Assembly: GCF_000262465.1 (NCBI RefSeq)
Contig: NZ_CM001489.1
Coordinates: 773,510 to 837,509 of the forward strand
DNA length: 64,000 nucleotides
Reading direction: 5' to 3'
Origin: Frankia sp. QA3
Lineage (GTDB): Bacteria > Actinomycetota > Actinomycetes > Frankiales > Frankiaceae
In this document: positions 26,145 through 34,690 of the stretch, piece after piece
Layout: each line of letters begins with the position of its first letter
Numbering within the stretch: the first letter of the stretch is position 1
Position numbers and translations under genes: made by a program
Notes under the pieces: generated by a model
Database searches by the model: none
Seen by the model: the letters and a program-made list of their open reading frames with translations, nothing else
What the model was told of the DNA's origin: nothing

Positions 26145-27329
26145 ATGAATGTCGTACGCGGGCCGGAGCTGATTGCGGAGCGACCGGCGCGGCCACCGGA
26201 ACCGGTACCGGTGGCGGCCGCACCCCCGGCGGCGCCGTTCCCGGCGCAGGAGCCGGGCGACTCCGGCGTCCGGCTGCTGGCGCCGGATGGCACGCGGGTC
26301 ACCGACCCGCGCTTCGACGCCCTCGCCGACCACGATCTGTGCCGGGAGTTCTACACGTCCATGGTGCTGGCGCGCCGCCTGGACGAGGAGGCCACGGCCC
26401 TGCAGCGGCAGGGTGAGCTGGTGCTGTGGATCCCGCTGCGCGGGCAGGAGGCGGCGCAGGTCGGTTCCGCGGCGGCGGTCCGGCCGCACGACTTCGTCTT
26501 CCCCAGCTACCGCGAGCACGCCGTCGCCTGGCACCGGGGGGTGCCGGCCGGCGAGGTCATCCGCCTGCTGCGCGGGGTGAGCCACGACGGCTGGGACGTG
26601 GCGAAGCACAGCATGGCCAACTACACGATCGTCCTCGCGTCGCAGACCCTGCATGCCGTCGGCTACGGCCTGGGCATGGTGCTCGACGGCACGGTCGGCA
26701 CCGGCGATCCGGACCGCGACGGCGCCGTGCTGGTCTACCTCGGCGACGGCGCGATGAGCCAGGGCGACGCCAACGAGGCGTTCGTGTGGGCGGCGAGCTT
26801 CGGCGCGCCGGTGGTGTTCCTCTGCCAGAACAACCAGTGGGCGATCTCCACCCCGGCCCGACGGCAGTCGCCGGTGCAGCTGGCGCGGCGCGCCGACGGG
26901 TTCGGCTTCCCCGGCGTGCGTGTCGACGGCAACGACGTGCTCGCCATGCACGCGGTCACCACCTGGGCGCTCGAGCATGCCCGCGGCGGGGGCGGCCCGG
27001 TCCTCATCGAGGCCAACACCTACCGGATGGCGCCGCACACCACCTCCGACGACGCGACCCGCTACCAGCCGGCCGAGGAGCTCGTGCTCTGGCGGGCGCG
27101 GGACCCCATCGAGCGACTGCGGCTGCTGCTGGCCGCCGACGTGGCCGCCGGCTGGTTCGACGAGGTCCGCGAGCGCGCCGACGACGCCGCGGCCGACCTG
27201 CGCCGCGAATGCCTCGCCATGGACCCGCCGGCCGCGGTGACCACATTCGGCAACGTCTACGCCGACGAAACCGCCGACCTGCGAGCCCAGCGGGAATGGT
27301 TCACCACTTACCGGGACTCCTTCCTGTAG
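26145..27329 (+). CDS. 2-oxo acid dehydrogenase E1 component, alpha subunit
   Basis: A 394-residue ThDP enzyme subunit. The thiamine diphosphate motif GDGAMSQGDANEAF...NN runs from residue 200 to 230, and the family motifs PLRGQEAAQVG and SYREHAVAW (about 97-129) are intact. It resembles pyruvate or branched-chain 2-oxo acid dehydrogenase E1-alpha, which decarboxylates the oxo acid and passes the acyl group to E2. An alpha subunit needs a beta subunit, normally the next gene, but here the next gene is an aldehyde dehydrogenase and no E1-beta, E2 or E3 is in the window. It must use a partner encoded elsewhere or act differently. Start ATG follows GGGGGAGAGG. Confidence 0.9.
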   Translation: MNVVRGPELIAERPARPPEPVPVAAAPPAAPFPAQEPGDSGVRLLAPDGTRVTDPRFDALADHDLCREFYTSMVLARRLDEEATALQRQGELVLWIPLRGQEAAQVGSAAAVRPHDFVFPSYREHAVAWHRGVPAGEVIRLLRGVSHDGWDVAKHSMANYTIVLASQTLHAVGYGLGMVLDGTVGTGDPDRDGAVLVYLGDGAMSQGDANEAFVWAASFGAPVVFLCQNNQWAISTPARRQSPVQLARRADGFGFPGVRVDGNDVLAMHAVTTWALEHARGGGGPVLIEANTYRMAPHTTSDDATRYQPAEELVLWRARDPIERLRLLLAADVAAGWFDEVRERADDAAADLRRECLAMDPPAAVTTFGNVYADETADLRAQREWFTTYRDSFL

Positions 27330-27412
27330 CCCACCCGTTCCGGCAGCTCCCACCGTTCCGGCAGCCTCCACCCGTTCCGGCAGTCCTACGAATTCCGGTA
27401 GTCCTACCCGGT
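27330..27412. repeat. Imperfect tandem repeats between E1-alpha and aldehyde dehydrogenase
   Basis: Four degenerate units of about 18 bases, built on CACCCGTTCCGGCAG, follow the E1-alpha stop. They may form alternative hairpins or act as a weak terminator; function unknown. Confidence 0.7.
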
Positions 27413-27517
27413 CAGCACGGGACGCCGGCCGGTCGACCTTGGCCCGTGCGCGACCTATCCTTTCCCGGGGAGGTTTTTCAGGAGGGAAGGTCCGCGACGA
27501 CCACTGAGGGGCATGCG

Positions 27518-29185
27518 GTGCGACAGTCTGTGACGACCTCGCCGGGCGAGGCGGCTGGTCCCGGGGCGGAGGTGGCGGCCGTGCCCGACCAGCCGGCCGC
27601 GAGCGGCGCCCCGACCCCTCTCGTCGGCGCCGGCACCGGCGCGCCCCCGGGCGGTGCGGCTGATCCGGCCGCCGCGACGGTCAGCGCGCCCGAGGCGACG
27701 TTCGCCTCCACGAACCCGGTCACCGGCGCGGTCGTGGGCCACTTCCCGGTGGCCTCCCCGCAGCGGGTCTCGGCCGCGGTGGCGGCGGCCCGCGCAGCCG
27801 CTCCCTGGTGGGCCGGGCTCGGCGCCGCCGGGCGGCGCGAGCACCTGCTGCGCTGGGCCGCCCACCTCGCCCGCCACGACGGCGAGCTCGTCGAGCTGCT
27901 GCACGCGGAGAACGGCAAGACCGCCGCCGACGCCCGCATCGAACTCCTGCTCACCCTGGAGCACATCCGCTGGGCGGCCCGCAACGCCGGGCGGGTACTG
28001 CGCACGCGTCGAGTTTTGCCCGGCCCGTTCCTGGCCAACCACACCGCCCGGGTGGAGTACCGCCCCCTCGGGGTCGTCGGGGTGATCGGGCCGTGGAACT
28101 ACCCGCTGCTGACCCCGGTCGGCTCGATCGCCTACGCCCTCGCCGCCGGCAACCCGGTGGTGTTCAAGCCCAGTGAGTACACATCGGCGCTGGGCAGCCG
28201 GCTGGCGGAGGCCTTCGCCGCCGCGAACCCGGCCGCCCCCACCGGGGTGCTGGGCGTGGTCACCGGGTTCGGCGCCACCGGCGCCGCGCTCTGCGCCGCC
28301 GGCGTCGACAAGATCGCCTTCACCGGTTCCGTGGCCAGCGGCCGCAAGGTGATGGCGGCGTGCGCGCAGTCGCTGACCCCGGTCGTCATCGAGTGCGGCG
28401 GCAAGGATCCGTGCATCGTCGCCGACGACGCCGACGTGGTCGCCGCCGCCCACGCGGCCGCCTGGGGGGCGATGTCGAACGCCGGGCAGACCTGCGCCGG
28501 CGTCGAACGGATCTACGTCACCGCGGCCGTCGCCGAGCCGTTCCTCGCCGAGCTCCGCCGGGCCCTGGCCGGCGTGCGGCCGGGCGGCGAACCGGACGCC
28601 TCCTACGGCCCGATGACGATGCCCGGCCAGGCCGCCGTCGTGCGCCGCCACGTCGCCGACGCGCTGGCCCGCGGCGCGACGGCCCTGCTCGGCGGCGTCG
28701 AGGCGGTGGGCGGGACCTTCATCTCCCCGATCGTCCTCGTCGACGTCCCCGAGGACAGCCCCGCCGTGCAGGAGGAAACCTTCGGCCCGGTGGTCACGGT
28801 GCGCACCGTCGCCGACGTCGACGAGGCCGTCGCCCTGGCCAACGGCACCCCGTACGCGCTGGGCGCGACGGTGTTCTCCCGCCGTCGCGGCGACGAGATC
28901 GCCCGCCGACTCGACGCCGGCATGGTGTCCGTCAACGCCGTGCTCTCCTTCGCCGGGATCCCCGCCCTGCCCTTCGGCGGCAGCGGCGAGAGCGGTTTCG
29001 GCCGGGTGCACGGGGCCGAGGGGCTGCGCGAGTTCGTCCGCCCCCGCTCCGTGGCCACGCTGCGCCTGCGGCTGCCCGGCACGACGCTGACCGCCTTCCA
29101 GCGCCCGCCCGGGCTGCTGGCCGCGGTCAGCTGGGCCGCCCGCCGCCGCCACGGCCGCGCCCCGGCCGCCCCTCCCGGCCGCTGA
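27518..29185 (+). CDS. NAD(P)-dependent aldehyde dehydrogenase
   Basis: A 555-residue enzyme. The GTG at 27518 is chosen for a GAGGGG site 6 bases ahead. About 60 Ala/Pro/Gly-rich residues precede the fold, which starts at FASTNPVTGAVVGHF. Cofactor and active-site motifs are intact: GVIGPWNYPLL (188-198), FTGSVASGRKV, catalytic-base Glu292 in IECGGKDP and nucleophile Cys326 in NAGQTCAGVE. PFGGSGESGFGR near the end is typical of the succinate-semialdehyde/betaine-aldehyde branch. The C-terminal 60 residues (LRLRLPGTTLTAFQRPPGLL) form an amphipathic extension possibly touching the membrane, as in fatty-aldehyde dehydrogenases. It follows the E1-alpha gene by 190 bases. Confidence 0.92.
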   Translation: MRQSVTTSPGEAAGPGAEVAAVPDQPAASGAPTPLVGAGTGAPPGGAADPAAATVSAPEATFASTNPVTGAVVGHFPVASPQRVSAAVAAARAAAPWWAGLGAAGRREHLLRWAAHLARHDGELVELLHAENGKTAADARIELLLTLEHIRWAARNAGRVLRTRRVLPGPFLANHTARVEYRPLGVVGVIGPWNYPLLTPVGSIAYALAAGNPVVFKPSEYTSALGSRLAEAFAAANPAAPTGVLGVVTGFGATGAALCAAGVDKIAFTGSVASGRKVMAACAQSLTPVVIECGGKDPCIVADDADVVAAAHAAAWGAMSNAGQTCAGVERIYVTAAVAEPFLAELRRALAGVRPGGEPDASYGPMTMPGQAAVVRRHVADALARGATALLGGVEAVGGTFISPIVLVDVPEDSPAVQEETFGPVVTVRTVADVDEAVALANGTPYALGATVFSRRRGDEIARRLDAGMVSVNAVLSFAGIPALPFGGSGESGFGRVHGAEGLREFVRPRSVATLRLRLPGTTLTAFQRPPGLLAAVSWAARRRHGRAPAAPPGR

Positions 29186-29405
29186 CCCGCGCCCCGCGAC
29201 AGCCTCACACCCCGCGGCAGCCCGCCACCCGGCGACGACGGCGCCGACTCCCGACTCGCGTGGGACACACCCGACATGGGGCACGCCGACCGTCGGGCGA
29301 TTGCGGTCGAACCGGGCGACATACCGCCCATAGGCCCTGCCGGGGCGGCGGCCGTCGAACAGGGCATCTAGCGTGGTCGGGTCAACACGGAACCTGGGGG
29401 TTCTC

Positions 29406-29900
29406 ATGACTCTACGTCGCGGACTTGCCGTTTCAGTGCTGATCGGTGCACTCGTGCTGGTAGGCGGGCTCACCGGTAGCGCCTCGGCTGCGCCGAACGC
29501 GGTGGGGACGCCCGCGCTCAGCGTCGCTAAGGCGTCGTCGGTCGTGCGCGCCGCCGGCTATACGCCGATCTCTCTCGGCGGCTACGACCAGAACAACGAC
29601 CTCAGCGTGATCGTCGGGCTGCGTTCGACCTCCGCGGACGGGCACCCGCAGCGGGCGTTCCTCTTCCACCGCGGGGCGTTCGTCGGCTACGACTCGCCTC
29701 AGCCGAGCGCGACGATCCGCTGGATCTGGTCCACCGACCGGGTGGTGGCCCTGCAGTACGACCTGTACAAGCCGGGCGATCCGATGTGCTGCCCGACGGC
29801 TGGGGGGGCCACGGTCCGCTACCAGTGGAACGGCCGCTCGGTGACGCCGCTCGACCCGATCCCGAGCGCAGCCTTCTCCGCCCCGGCGAGCCGCCGCTGA
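29406..29900 (+). CDS. LppP/LprE-family secreted protein
   Basis: A 164-residue exported protein. The ATG at 29406 is followed by a classic signal peptide (LAVSVLIGALVLVGGLTGSA) with cleavage expected after SASA. The mature part has the LppP/LprE pattern: HPQRAFLFHRGAFVGYDSPQ and DPMCCPTAGGATVRYQWNG, ending VTPLDPIPSA. Mycobacterial relatives are lipoproteins, but here no lipobox Cys is present at the cleavage site, so it is probably released or held by another means. The Cys-Cys pair in DPMCCP is family-conserved. Function of the family is unknown. Confidence 0.78.
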   Translation: MTLRRGLAVSVLIGALVLVGGLTGSASAAPNAVGTPALSVAKASSVVRAAGYTPISLGGYDQNNDLSVIVGLRSTSADGHPQRAFLFHRGAFVGYDSPQPSATIRWIWSTDRVVALQYDLYKPGDPMCCPTAGGATVRYQWNGRSVTPLDPIPSAAFSAPASRR

Positions 29901-29958
29901 CCGTTCTCCGGCACCCGCGGGGCGGCAGCCCGCGGGTGCCGTCCGGCGGCGGCCCGGC

Positions 29959-29999
29959 CTTTCCAGAGGGACGAATCGGACACGAAAGCCTCTGGAAAG
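29959..29999. terminator. Bidirectional hairpin between convergent genes
   Basis: CTTTCCAGAGG and CCTCTGGAAAG are perfect 11-bp arms separated by 19 bases. The hairpin lies 59 bases after the LppP/LprE stop and 64 bases before the end of the reverse-strand SDR gene, suiting termination from both sides. Confidence 0.65.
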
Positions 30000-30062
30000 A
30001 CACGGGAGAGGGCAAGCCGGACGCGCCGGTGCCGGCGACTGTCCCGAGGCGCGGCGCGCGGG

Positions 30063-30722
30063 TCAGGCGGAGGTGAGCTCCGTGACGGCCCGCGCCACCG
30101 GCGTCTCGCCGCTGACCAGCCCGGCCGTGATCCCGGCTGTGCCGGGTGCGGTGAGCAGCGCGGCGAGCACCGCGGCCACGTCCTCGCGGGCAATCGCGCC
30201 GCGGTCCACCCCCGGGGCGAGTCGCACCCGGCCGGTCGGGTCGTCGTCGGTCAGCCGGCCCGGGCGCACGATGGTCCAGTCCAGATCGCGGCCGCGGATC
30301 GTCTCCTCGGCCGCGGCCTTGGCCCGCAGGTAGGCCGCGAAGACCGTGTCCGTGCCCGGCGGCGGCGGCCCATCGACCCCGACCGAGGAGACCAGCAGGT
30401 AGCGACGTACCCCGGCGAGCTGCGCCGCGTCGGCGAGCAGCACCGCGCCGGCACGGTCGACGGTGTCCTTGCGGGCCGCGCCGCTGCCCGGTCCCGCGCC
30501 CGCCGCAAAGACGACGGCGTCCGCGCCACGCACGTGCTGCGCCAGCGTCGCGGCGTCGATCGACTCCAGGTCGGCGACGACCGGCTCGGCGCCCGCCGCG
30601 CGCACGTCGTCGCGCTGGTCCGGGTTGCGGATCAGCCCGATCACCGTCGCGTCCTGCCCGCGCAGCCGGTGGCTCAGCCCTCGGGCTATCCGGCCGTGCG
30701 CACCCGCAATCACGATCCGCAC
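30063..30722 (-). CDS. NAD(P)-binding SDR-like oxidoreductase
   Basis: A 219-residue atypical short-chain dehydrogenase. The glycine motif MRIVIAGAHGRIARGL opens the protein, followed by DAVVFAAGAGPGSG and YLLVSSVGVD. An active-site YxxxK-like stretch reads YLRAKAAAEETIRG, and WTIVRPGRLTDDDP follows. This matches the NAD(P)H-binding SDR_a5 group (YwnB/HSCARG-like), whose members are often redox sensors or small reductases. Substrate unknown. The gene ends next to the 29959 hairpin and stands 90 bases from the epimerase, both on the reverse strand. Confidence 0.82.
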   Translation of the reverse strand: MRIVIAGAHGRIARGLSHRLRGQDATVIGLIRNPDQRDDVRAAGAEPVVADLESIDAATLAQHVRGADAVVFAAGAGPGSGAARKDTVDRAGAVLLADAAQLAGVRRYLLVSSVGVDGPPPPGTDTVFAAYLRAKAAAEETIRGRDLDWTIVRPGRLTDDDPTGRVRLAPGVDRGAIAREDVAAVLAALLTAPGTAGITAGLVSGETPVARAVTELTSA

Positions 30723-30812
30723 CCGCTGCTCCTCCCTGTCGTCTCGCGCTCCTGTCCCACCGGGCTCCCGCCGCGCGGCATGTGGGACGGTGCCTTGCGC
30801 GGGTGCGTCGAC

Positions 30813-31238
30813 TCAGTGGCCCTCGGCGGCCTCGACCAGCTCGGTCAGCACCCCGCCGAGCCCCTTGGGGTGGATGAACGCGATCCGGCTGCCGGCGGTG
30901 CCGTGCACGGGCGTCTTGTTGACCAGGTCGAAGCCGGTGGTGGTCAGCGCGGCCAGGGCGCTGTCGATGTCAGCCACGCCGTAGGCGATGTGGTGGATGC
31001 CGGGTCCTCGCTTGGCCAGGAACTTCCCTACCGGGCTGTCCTCGCGCAGCGGCTCGAGCAGCTGGACGTAGGAGTTGCCGACCTCGCCGCTGTGCACCAG
31101 CAGCATCGCCTCGCGCACGCCCTGGCGGTCGTTGTCCTCCTGGTGCACGACCTTGAGGCCGAACGCCTCCTCGTAGCGCGGAATCGCCTCGGCCAGCGAA
31201 GCCACCGCGATCCCGACGTGGTCGATCCTGGTCAGCAC
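30813..31238 (-). CDS. mce: Methylmalonyl-CoA epimerase
   Basis: A 141-residue vicinal-oxygen-chelate protein. GTG 31238 is preceded by GAGGAGAG. Metal-binding and family motifs are intact: RIDHVGIAVASLAEAI at the start, HQEDNDRQGVREAML, QLLEPLREDSPVGKFLAKRG, and GIHHIAYGVADIDSA with the second metal His. The C-terminal FIHPKGLGGVLTELVE supplies the last ligand Glu. It interconverts the (R) and (S) forms of methylmalonyl-CoA in propionate, odd-chain fatty acid and branched-chain amino acid breakdown. No mutase is in the window. It could serve the branched-chain oxo acid route to which the E1-alpha subunit may belong. Confidence 0.93.
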   Translation of the reverse strand: MLTRIDHVGIAVASLAEAIPRYEEAFGLKVVHQEDNDRQGVREAMLLVHSGEVGNSYVQLLEPLREDSPVGKFLAKRGPGIHHIAYGVADIDSALAALTTTGFDLVNKTPVHGTAGSRIAFIHPKGLGGVLTELVEAAEGH

Positions 31239-31610
31239 AACGCTCTCCTCGCTCCACCGGCCCGGCGGCCGGATCCTGCCGATGATGATGCCCGCGACGG
31301 GCGGCGTCCGGGCTCGGCCTCGCCGCAGAGCTCGGCCCCGAGGAAGAGATTGCCCGTTCGCGATCCCCGCGTCGACCGATGCGGGCCGGTGGCGCGGGTG
31401 ACGGCGGTCGCGGCGGTGTTCGAGGCGGGCCCGCACGGCCGGCGGCACGGCCGGCCTGGACGTCGCCTCCGCAGACCGGGTCGGCCGGTCGTCCGTCCGG
31501 GGGCGCACGGTGAGCCGAAGCGACCCGTATCGGCTCGCTGTCCGGAACGTCGTAGAGTCGTGTGTTATCAGCCTTGCTCCCGGCGTCGAGCCACTAACGT
31601 TAGGGTCACC
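31239..31610. promoter_or_regulatory. Divergent promoter region with CTAACGTTAG dyad
   Basis: It separates the epimerase (reverse) from the first MerR gene (forward). A perfect 10-bp palindrome CTAACGTTAG at 31594-31603 lies 7 bases before the proposed TTG start of the MerR gene, a likely autoregulatory site. No gene seen in the remainder. Confidence 0.45.
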
Positions 31611-32045
31611 TTGTCCACGACGCGTCGCGATCCATCCGCGTTCCGCGCGGCCCGCGGAACCACGTATCAGATAGGTGAGGTGGCCGAGCGGGTCGGGCTC
31701 TCGTTGCGCACGGTGCGGTACTACGAGGAGGCCGGGCTGCTCACCATCGCCGGCCGCACGCCCGGCGGTTTCCGTCTTTACGGCGACGCGGCTGTCGACC
31801 GGCTGTTGGTCATCAAGAAGATGAAATCCCTCGGGTTCACCCTCGAGGAGATGCGCTCGCTGCTGTCCGTCCGCGATGAGCTGTCCGACCCGAAGATCTC
31901 CGATGCCCGCCGGGCCGAGCTGCGCGAGCTGCTGCGCACCTGGGTCGTGCTGGCCGAGGAGAAGCTCGCCACTCTGCGCCAACAGGCCGGTGTCGCCGAG
32001 GACTTCGTCATCGGCCTGCACGGCGACGCGGACCGATCGGCGTGA
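31611..32045 (+). CDS. MerR-family regulator, first of a tandem pair
   Basis: A 144-residue regulator. The winged helix is intact: YQIGEVAERVGLSLRTVRYY and EEAGLL, then GGFRLYGDAAVDRLLVIKKM. A dimerisation helix follows (LRTWVVLAEEKLATLRQQAG). No Cys cluster is present, so it is not a metal sensor of the classic type. The start is taken as TTG 31611 (reading STTRRDPSAF) because nothing better lies upstream and the second copy begins with the same TTG-TCC-AC. It is about half identical to the next MerR gene, a tandem duplication, and both lie upstream of the clpP pair. Confidence 0.85.
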   Translation: MSTTRRDPSAFRAARGTTYQIGEVAERVGLSLRTVRYYEEAGLLTIAGRTPGGFRLYGDAAVDRLLVIKKMKSLGFTLEEMRSLLSVRDELSDPKISDARRAELRELLRTWVVLAEEKLATLRQQAGVAEDFVIGLHGDADRSA

Positions 32046-32414
32046 CAGACTGCTAGGTGGTTGTCCGCCCGGTGGGCGAGTGCGGGCGTGTCATGCCAGG
32101 TCACCGGCTACGGTAGCCGCGTGGGGCACGTTGACCCGCCGAGCCCGCCAGCTACGGTAAGTGATGGAGCAGGCTCTGGTGTATCCCGCGTCGCCCCGCT
32201 GCCGGGGGGGTTCGGAGGCTGTGCCGACCCGGTCCTCCGTCCCGCCCTGGTTCCGGGGTGCCCGGCCGCGGCCGCGGCGAGCCGGAATCGCCGTGGACCC
32301 GCGGTCCGGCAGCGATTACCAGATCTTTACCGCTTGTCTGTAGCCGCGGATAGCCGACGCGTAGACGCTAGATATCTGAACACCAGCCGCCATGCTCACC
32401 TGATAAGGGTTGAA
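32046..32414. other. Intergenic region between the two MerR genes
   Basis: No gene is recognised. The 3' end is locally A+T-richer and contains TAGATATCTG at about 32370 and CTGATAAGGGTTGAATTGTC just before the second TTG start, likely the promoter of the second MerR gene. Confidence 0.4.
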
Positions 32415-32978
32415 TTGTCCACAACCAGCAGCGCCAGGTCTTCCGCCGACGCCCGCGACGGGCGCTACGAGATCGGCGACGTCGCCACTCTGGTGACCTT
32501 GTCCCTGCGTACCGCCAGGTTCTACGAGGAGGCAGGCCTTCTTGTCGCCGTGGGCCGCTCGGCGGGCGGTTTTCCGCTCTATGACGATGACGCTCTCGAT
32601 CGATTCTTTCTGATCAAGAAGATGAAGCCGCTTGGTTTCACGGTGGAGGAGATGCGCTCGCTGCTCACGCTGCGTGAGCGGATCGCGCAGCCGGGACTGT
32701 CTCCCCAGCTCCGCGCGGAGCTGCACGACCGGCTGCAGACCTGGGTCAGCCTGGCCGAGGAGAAGCTCGCCTCGCTGCAGGAGCAGGTGCGCCTTGCCGA
32801 GGACTTCATGATCGGTCTGCGGGACGACACGGCCCGGTCGTTGCGGACCGACGGCGACGCGGACGGGCCGGCGCGCGACGCCGGCGGTCCGGCCTCGGGA
32901 TTCGGCGGCGGTCGGCCCGACCTGGACGACTCCTTCCTCGACTTCCTCGACGACCCGCTCGGCGGCGACGACCGCTGA
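32415..32978 (+). CDS. MerR-family regulator, second of a tandem pair
   Basis: A 187-residue regulator, TTG start. It parallels the first copy: YEIGDVATLVTLSLRTARFY, EEAGLLVAVGRSAGGFPLYD, IKKMKPLGFTVEEMRSLL and LQTWVSLAEEKLASLQEQVR. The recognition helix region is changed (TLVTLSLRTARF against ERVGLSLRTVRY), so DNA specificity has probably diverged. The last 40 residues are an acidic tail ending DDSFLDFLDDPLGGDDR, which the first copy lacks. The clpP operon starts 200 bases downstream on the same strand, so these regulators may control protease expression. Confidence 0.85.
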   Translation: MSTTSSARSSADARDGRYEIGDVATLVTLSLRTARFYEEAGLLVAVGRSAGGFPLYDDDALDRFFLIKKMKPLGFTVEEMRSLLTLRERIAQPGLSPQLRAELHDRLQTWVSLAEEKLASLQEQVRLAEDFMIGLRDDTARSLRTDGDADGPARDAGGPASGFGGGRPDLDDSFLDFLDDPLGGDDR

Positions 32979-33048
32979 CGCCCGGGGCGCGTGCCACGCC
33001 GGCCACGCATGCCACGCCGGCCGGCGTGGGGGCCGGGCGCCGCGGCCT

Positions 33049-33080
33049 GTCTGCCATGAGCAGATCTGCCGCGGGCAGAC
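33049..33080. promoter_or_regulatory. Inverted repeat upstream of the clpP pair
   Basis: GTCTGCC and GGCAGAC (7-bp arms, 18-base spacer) enclose the palindrome CAGATCTG. It lies about 100 bases before the clpP start, in the region expected to bind a ClgR/PopR or MerR regulator. Could instead be a terminator of the MerR gene. Confidence 0.35.
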
Positions 33081-33177
33081 CGCCGGTCCGCCGAGCGGCT
33101 TTCCCGGTGACCCTGGAAGGGCCGGCCCCTCGTCGTGCGCGACGAGTCCCGACCCGGCCGGCGGGAGGACACGTCCC

Positions 33178-33891
33178 ATGATCGACATATCGGCGGCGTA
33201 CGCGGGGCCCGGTATCGGCCGGCCGCGTCGCCCGGTCGCCCAGGCCGCCACCGGCGCCGCCACCGGCGACGACCAGGTGTTCGGCCGGCTGCTGGAGAAC
33301 CGCATCGTCTTCCTCGGCGCCGTGGTGGAGGACGCCGTCGCCAACGCGATCAGCGCGAAGCTGCTGCTGCTCGCCGCCGAGGACCCGACCTCCGACATCC
33401 ACCTCTACATCAACTCGCCGGGCGGTTCGGTGAGCGCCGGCATGGCGATCTACGACACGATGCAGTACATCGGCAACGACGTGGCCACCGTCGCGCTCGG
33501 CTTCGCCGGTTCGATGGGCCAGTTCCTGCTCTGCGCCGGTGCCGCCGGCAAGCGGTACGCCCTCCCGCACGCGCGGATCATGATGCACCAGCCGCACGGC
33601 GGCATCGGCGGCACGGCCGCGGACATCTCCATCCAGGCCGAGCAGATGCTGTACACGAAGCGGACGCTGCAGCAGCGCATCGCCTTCCACAGCGGGCAGA
33701 CCGTCGAGCAGATCGAGGCCGACTCCGACCGCGACCGGTGGTTCACCGCCGAGGAGGCCCGCGACTACGGGCTGGTCGACCACGTCGTCGAACGGGCCGA
33801 CCAGGTGCCCAGCGGCGTCGGCGGCGCCGGGATCGGCCCGCGCCGCGCGGCCGGCCGCACCGGCTTCGGCCCGGCGGGGAGCGCCCGGTGA
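33178..33891 (+). CDS. clpP: ATP-dependent Clp protease proteolytic subunit (first of pair)
   Basis: A 237-residue ClpP. The triad is complete with canonical spacing: Ser112 (GFAGSMGQ), His137 (MMHQPHGG) and Asp186 (DSDRDRWF). The N-terminus is about 30 residues longer than in E. coli ClpP and may be a propeptide; the C-terminal 25 residues are Gly/Arg-rich. The active-site run [11 protein letters not shown] is typical of the ClpP1/ClpP3 type in actinobacteria. It overlaps the next clpP by GTGA, so the two subunits are made together and likely form a mixed tetradecamer. With the nearby ClgR/PopR regulator this resembles clpP3-clpP4 of Streptomyces. No clpX or clpC is adjacent. Confidence 0.95.
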   Translation: MIDISAAYAGPGIGRPRRPVAQAATGAATGDDQVFGRLLENRIVFLGAVVEDAVANAISAKLLLLAAEDPTSDIHLYINSPGGSVSAGMAIYDTMQYIGNDVATVALGFAGSMGQFLLCAGAAGKRYALPHARIMMHQPHGGIGGTAADISIQAEQMLYTKRTLQQRIAFHSGQTVEQIEADSDRDRWFTAEEARDYGLVDHVVERADQVPSGVGGAGIGPRRAAGRTGFGPAGSAR

Positions 33892-34514
33892 GCGCCGCCC
33901 GCCATGTGCTGCCCAACATCGTGGAGCGGACGTCGCGCGGCGAGTACTCGATGGATCCGTACTCGAAGCTGCTCAAGGAGCGGATCGTCTTCCTCGGCGT
34001 GCAGATCGACGATGTGTCGGCGAACGACGTGATGGCGCAGCTGCTGTTCCTGGAGTCGGAGGATCCGGACCGGGACATCTCGATCTACATCAACTCGCCG
34101 GGTGGGTCGTTCACGTCGTTGACGGCGATCTACGACACGATGCAGTTCGTGCGGCCGGACATCTCGACGATCTGCATGGGGCAGGCGGCGTCGGCGGCGG
34201 CGGTGCTGCTGGCGGCCGGAGCGCCGGGCAAGCGGTTCGCGCTGGCCAACAGCCGGATCCTGATCCACCAGCCGTCGGCGCAGGGGGAGGGCCAGTCCAG
34301 CGACCTGGAGATCCAGGCCCGCGAGATCCTGCGGGTGCGCGCCCTGCAGGAGACCCTGCTCGCCCGGCACACCGGCCGCAGCGAGACCGAGATCCGCCGC
34401 GACACCGAACGCGACAAGATCTTCGGCGCCGCCGAGGCTCGGGACTACGGCCTGATCGACGACGTCATCACCAGCCGCAAGTCCTCCTCCCGCCGCATCT
34501 CCGGCGCCGCCTGA
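33888..34514 (+). CDS. clpP: ATP-dependent Clp protease proteolytic subunit (second of pair)
   Basis: A 208-residue ClpP starting at the overlapping GTG. The triad is Ser102 ([11 protein letters not shown]), His127 (LIHQPSAQ) and Asp176 (TERDKIF), again with standard spacing. The GQAASAA motif and the [19 protein letters not shown] stretch mark it as the ClpP2/ClpP4 type, the usual partner of the first gene's type. The short N-terminus ([20 protein letters not shown]) contains a plausible propeptide cleavage site. A strong hairpin follows 7 bases after the stop. Confidence 0.95.
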   Translation: MSAARHVLPNIVERTSRGEYSMDPYSKLLKERIVFLGVQIDDVSANDVMAQLLFLESEDPDRDISIYINSPGGSFTSLTAIYDTMQFVRPDISTICMGQAASAAAVLLAAGAPGKRFALANSRILIHQPSAQGEGQSSDLEIQAREILRVRALQETLLARHTGRSETEIRRDTERDKIFGAAEARDYGLIDDVITSRKSSSRRISGAA

Positions 34515-34521
34515 CCCTCAC

Positions 34522-34567
34522 CCCGGTGATCCGGCCGCTGATAATTCCACCAGGCCGGATCACCGGG
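34522..34567. terminator. Strong bidirectional hairpin after the clpP pair
   Basis: CCCGGTGATCCGGCC and GGCCGGATCACCGGG form a perfect 15-bp stem with a 16-base, A+T-rich loop. It starts 7 bases after the clpP stop and 124 bases beyond the end of the convergent LLM gene. Confidence 0.85.
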
Positions 34568-34690
34568 CCACCGGTTTCTGATTACGTAGCGCGTTCACCT
34601 GAAACGCTTCTGGTGCCAGCAGCGTGGACCTCCACCGCAGCTCGACGGCAGGCAGCCGGAGCTGTGGCTGTATCTGCCGCGGGAGGCTGG

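Noticed and set aside
26426..27517. A 919-codon open frame running through E1-alpha into the aldehyde dehydrogenase
   Set aside because: The first 364 codons are out-of-frame Arg/Pro/Gly-rich sequence over the E1-alpha gene; the dehydrogenase starts at 27518 with a ribosome-binding site.
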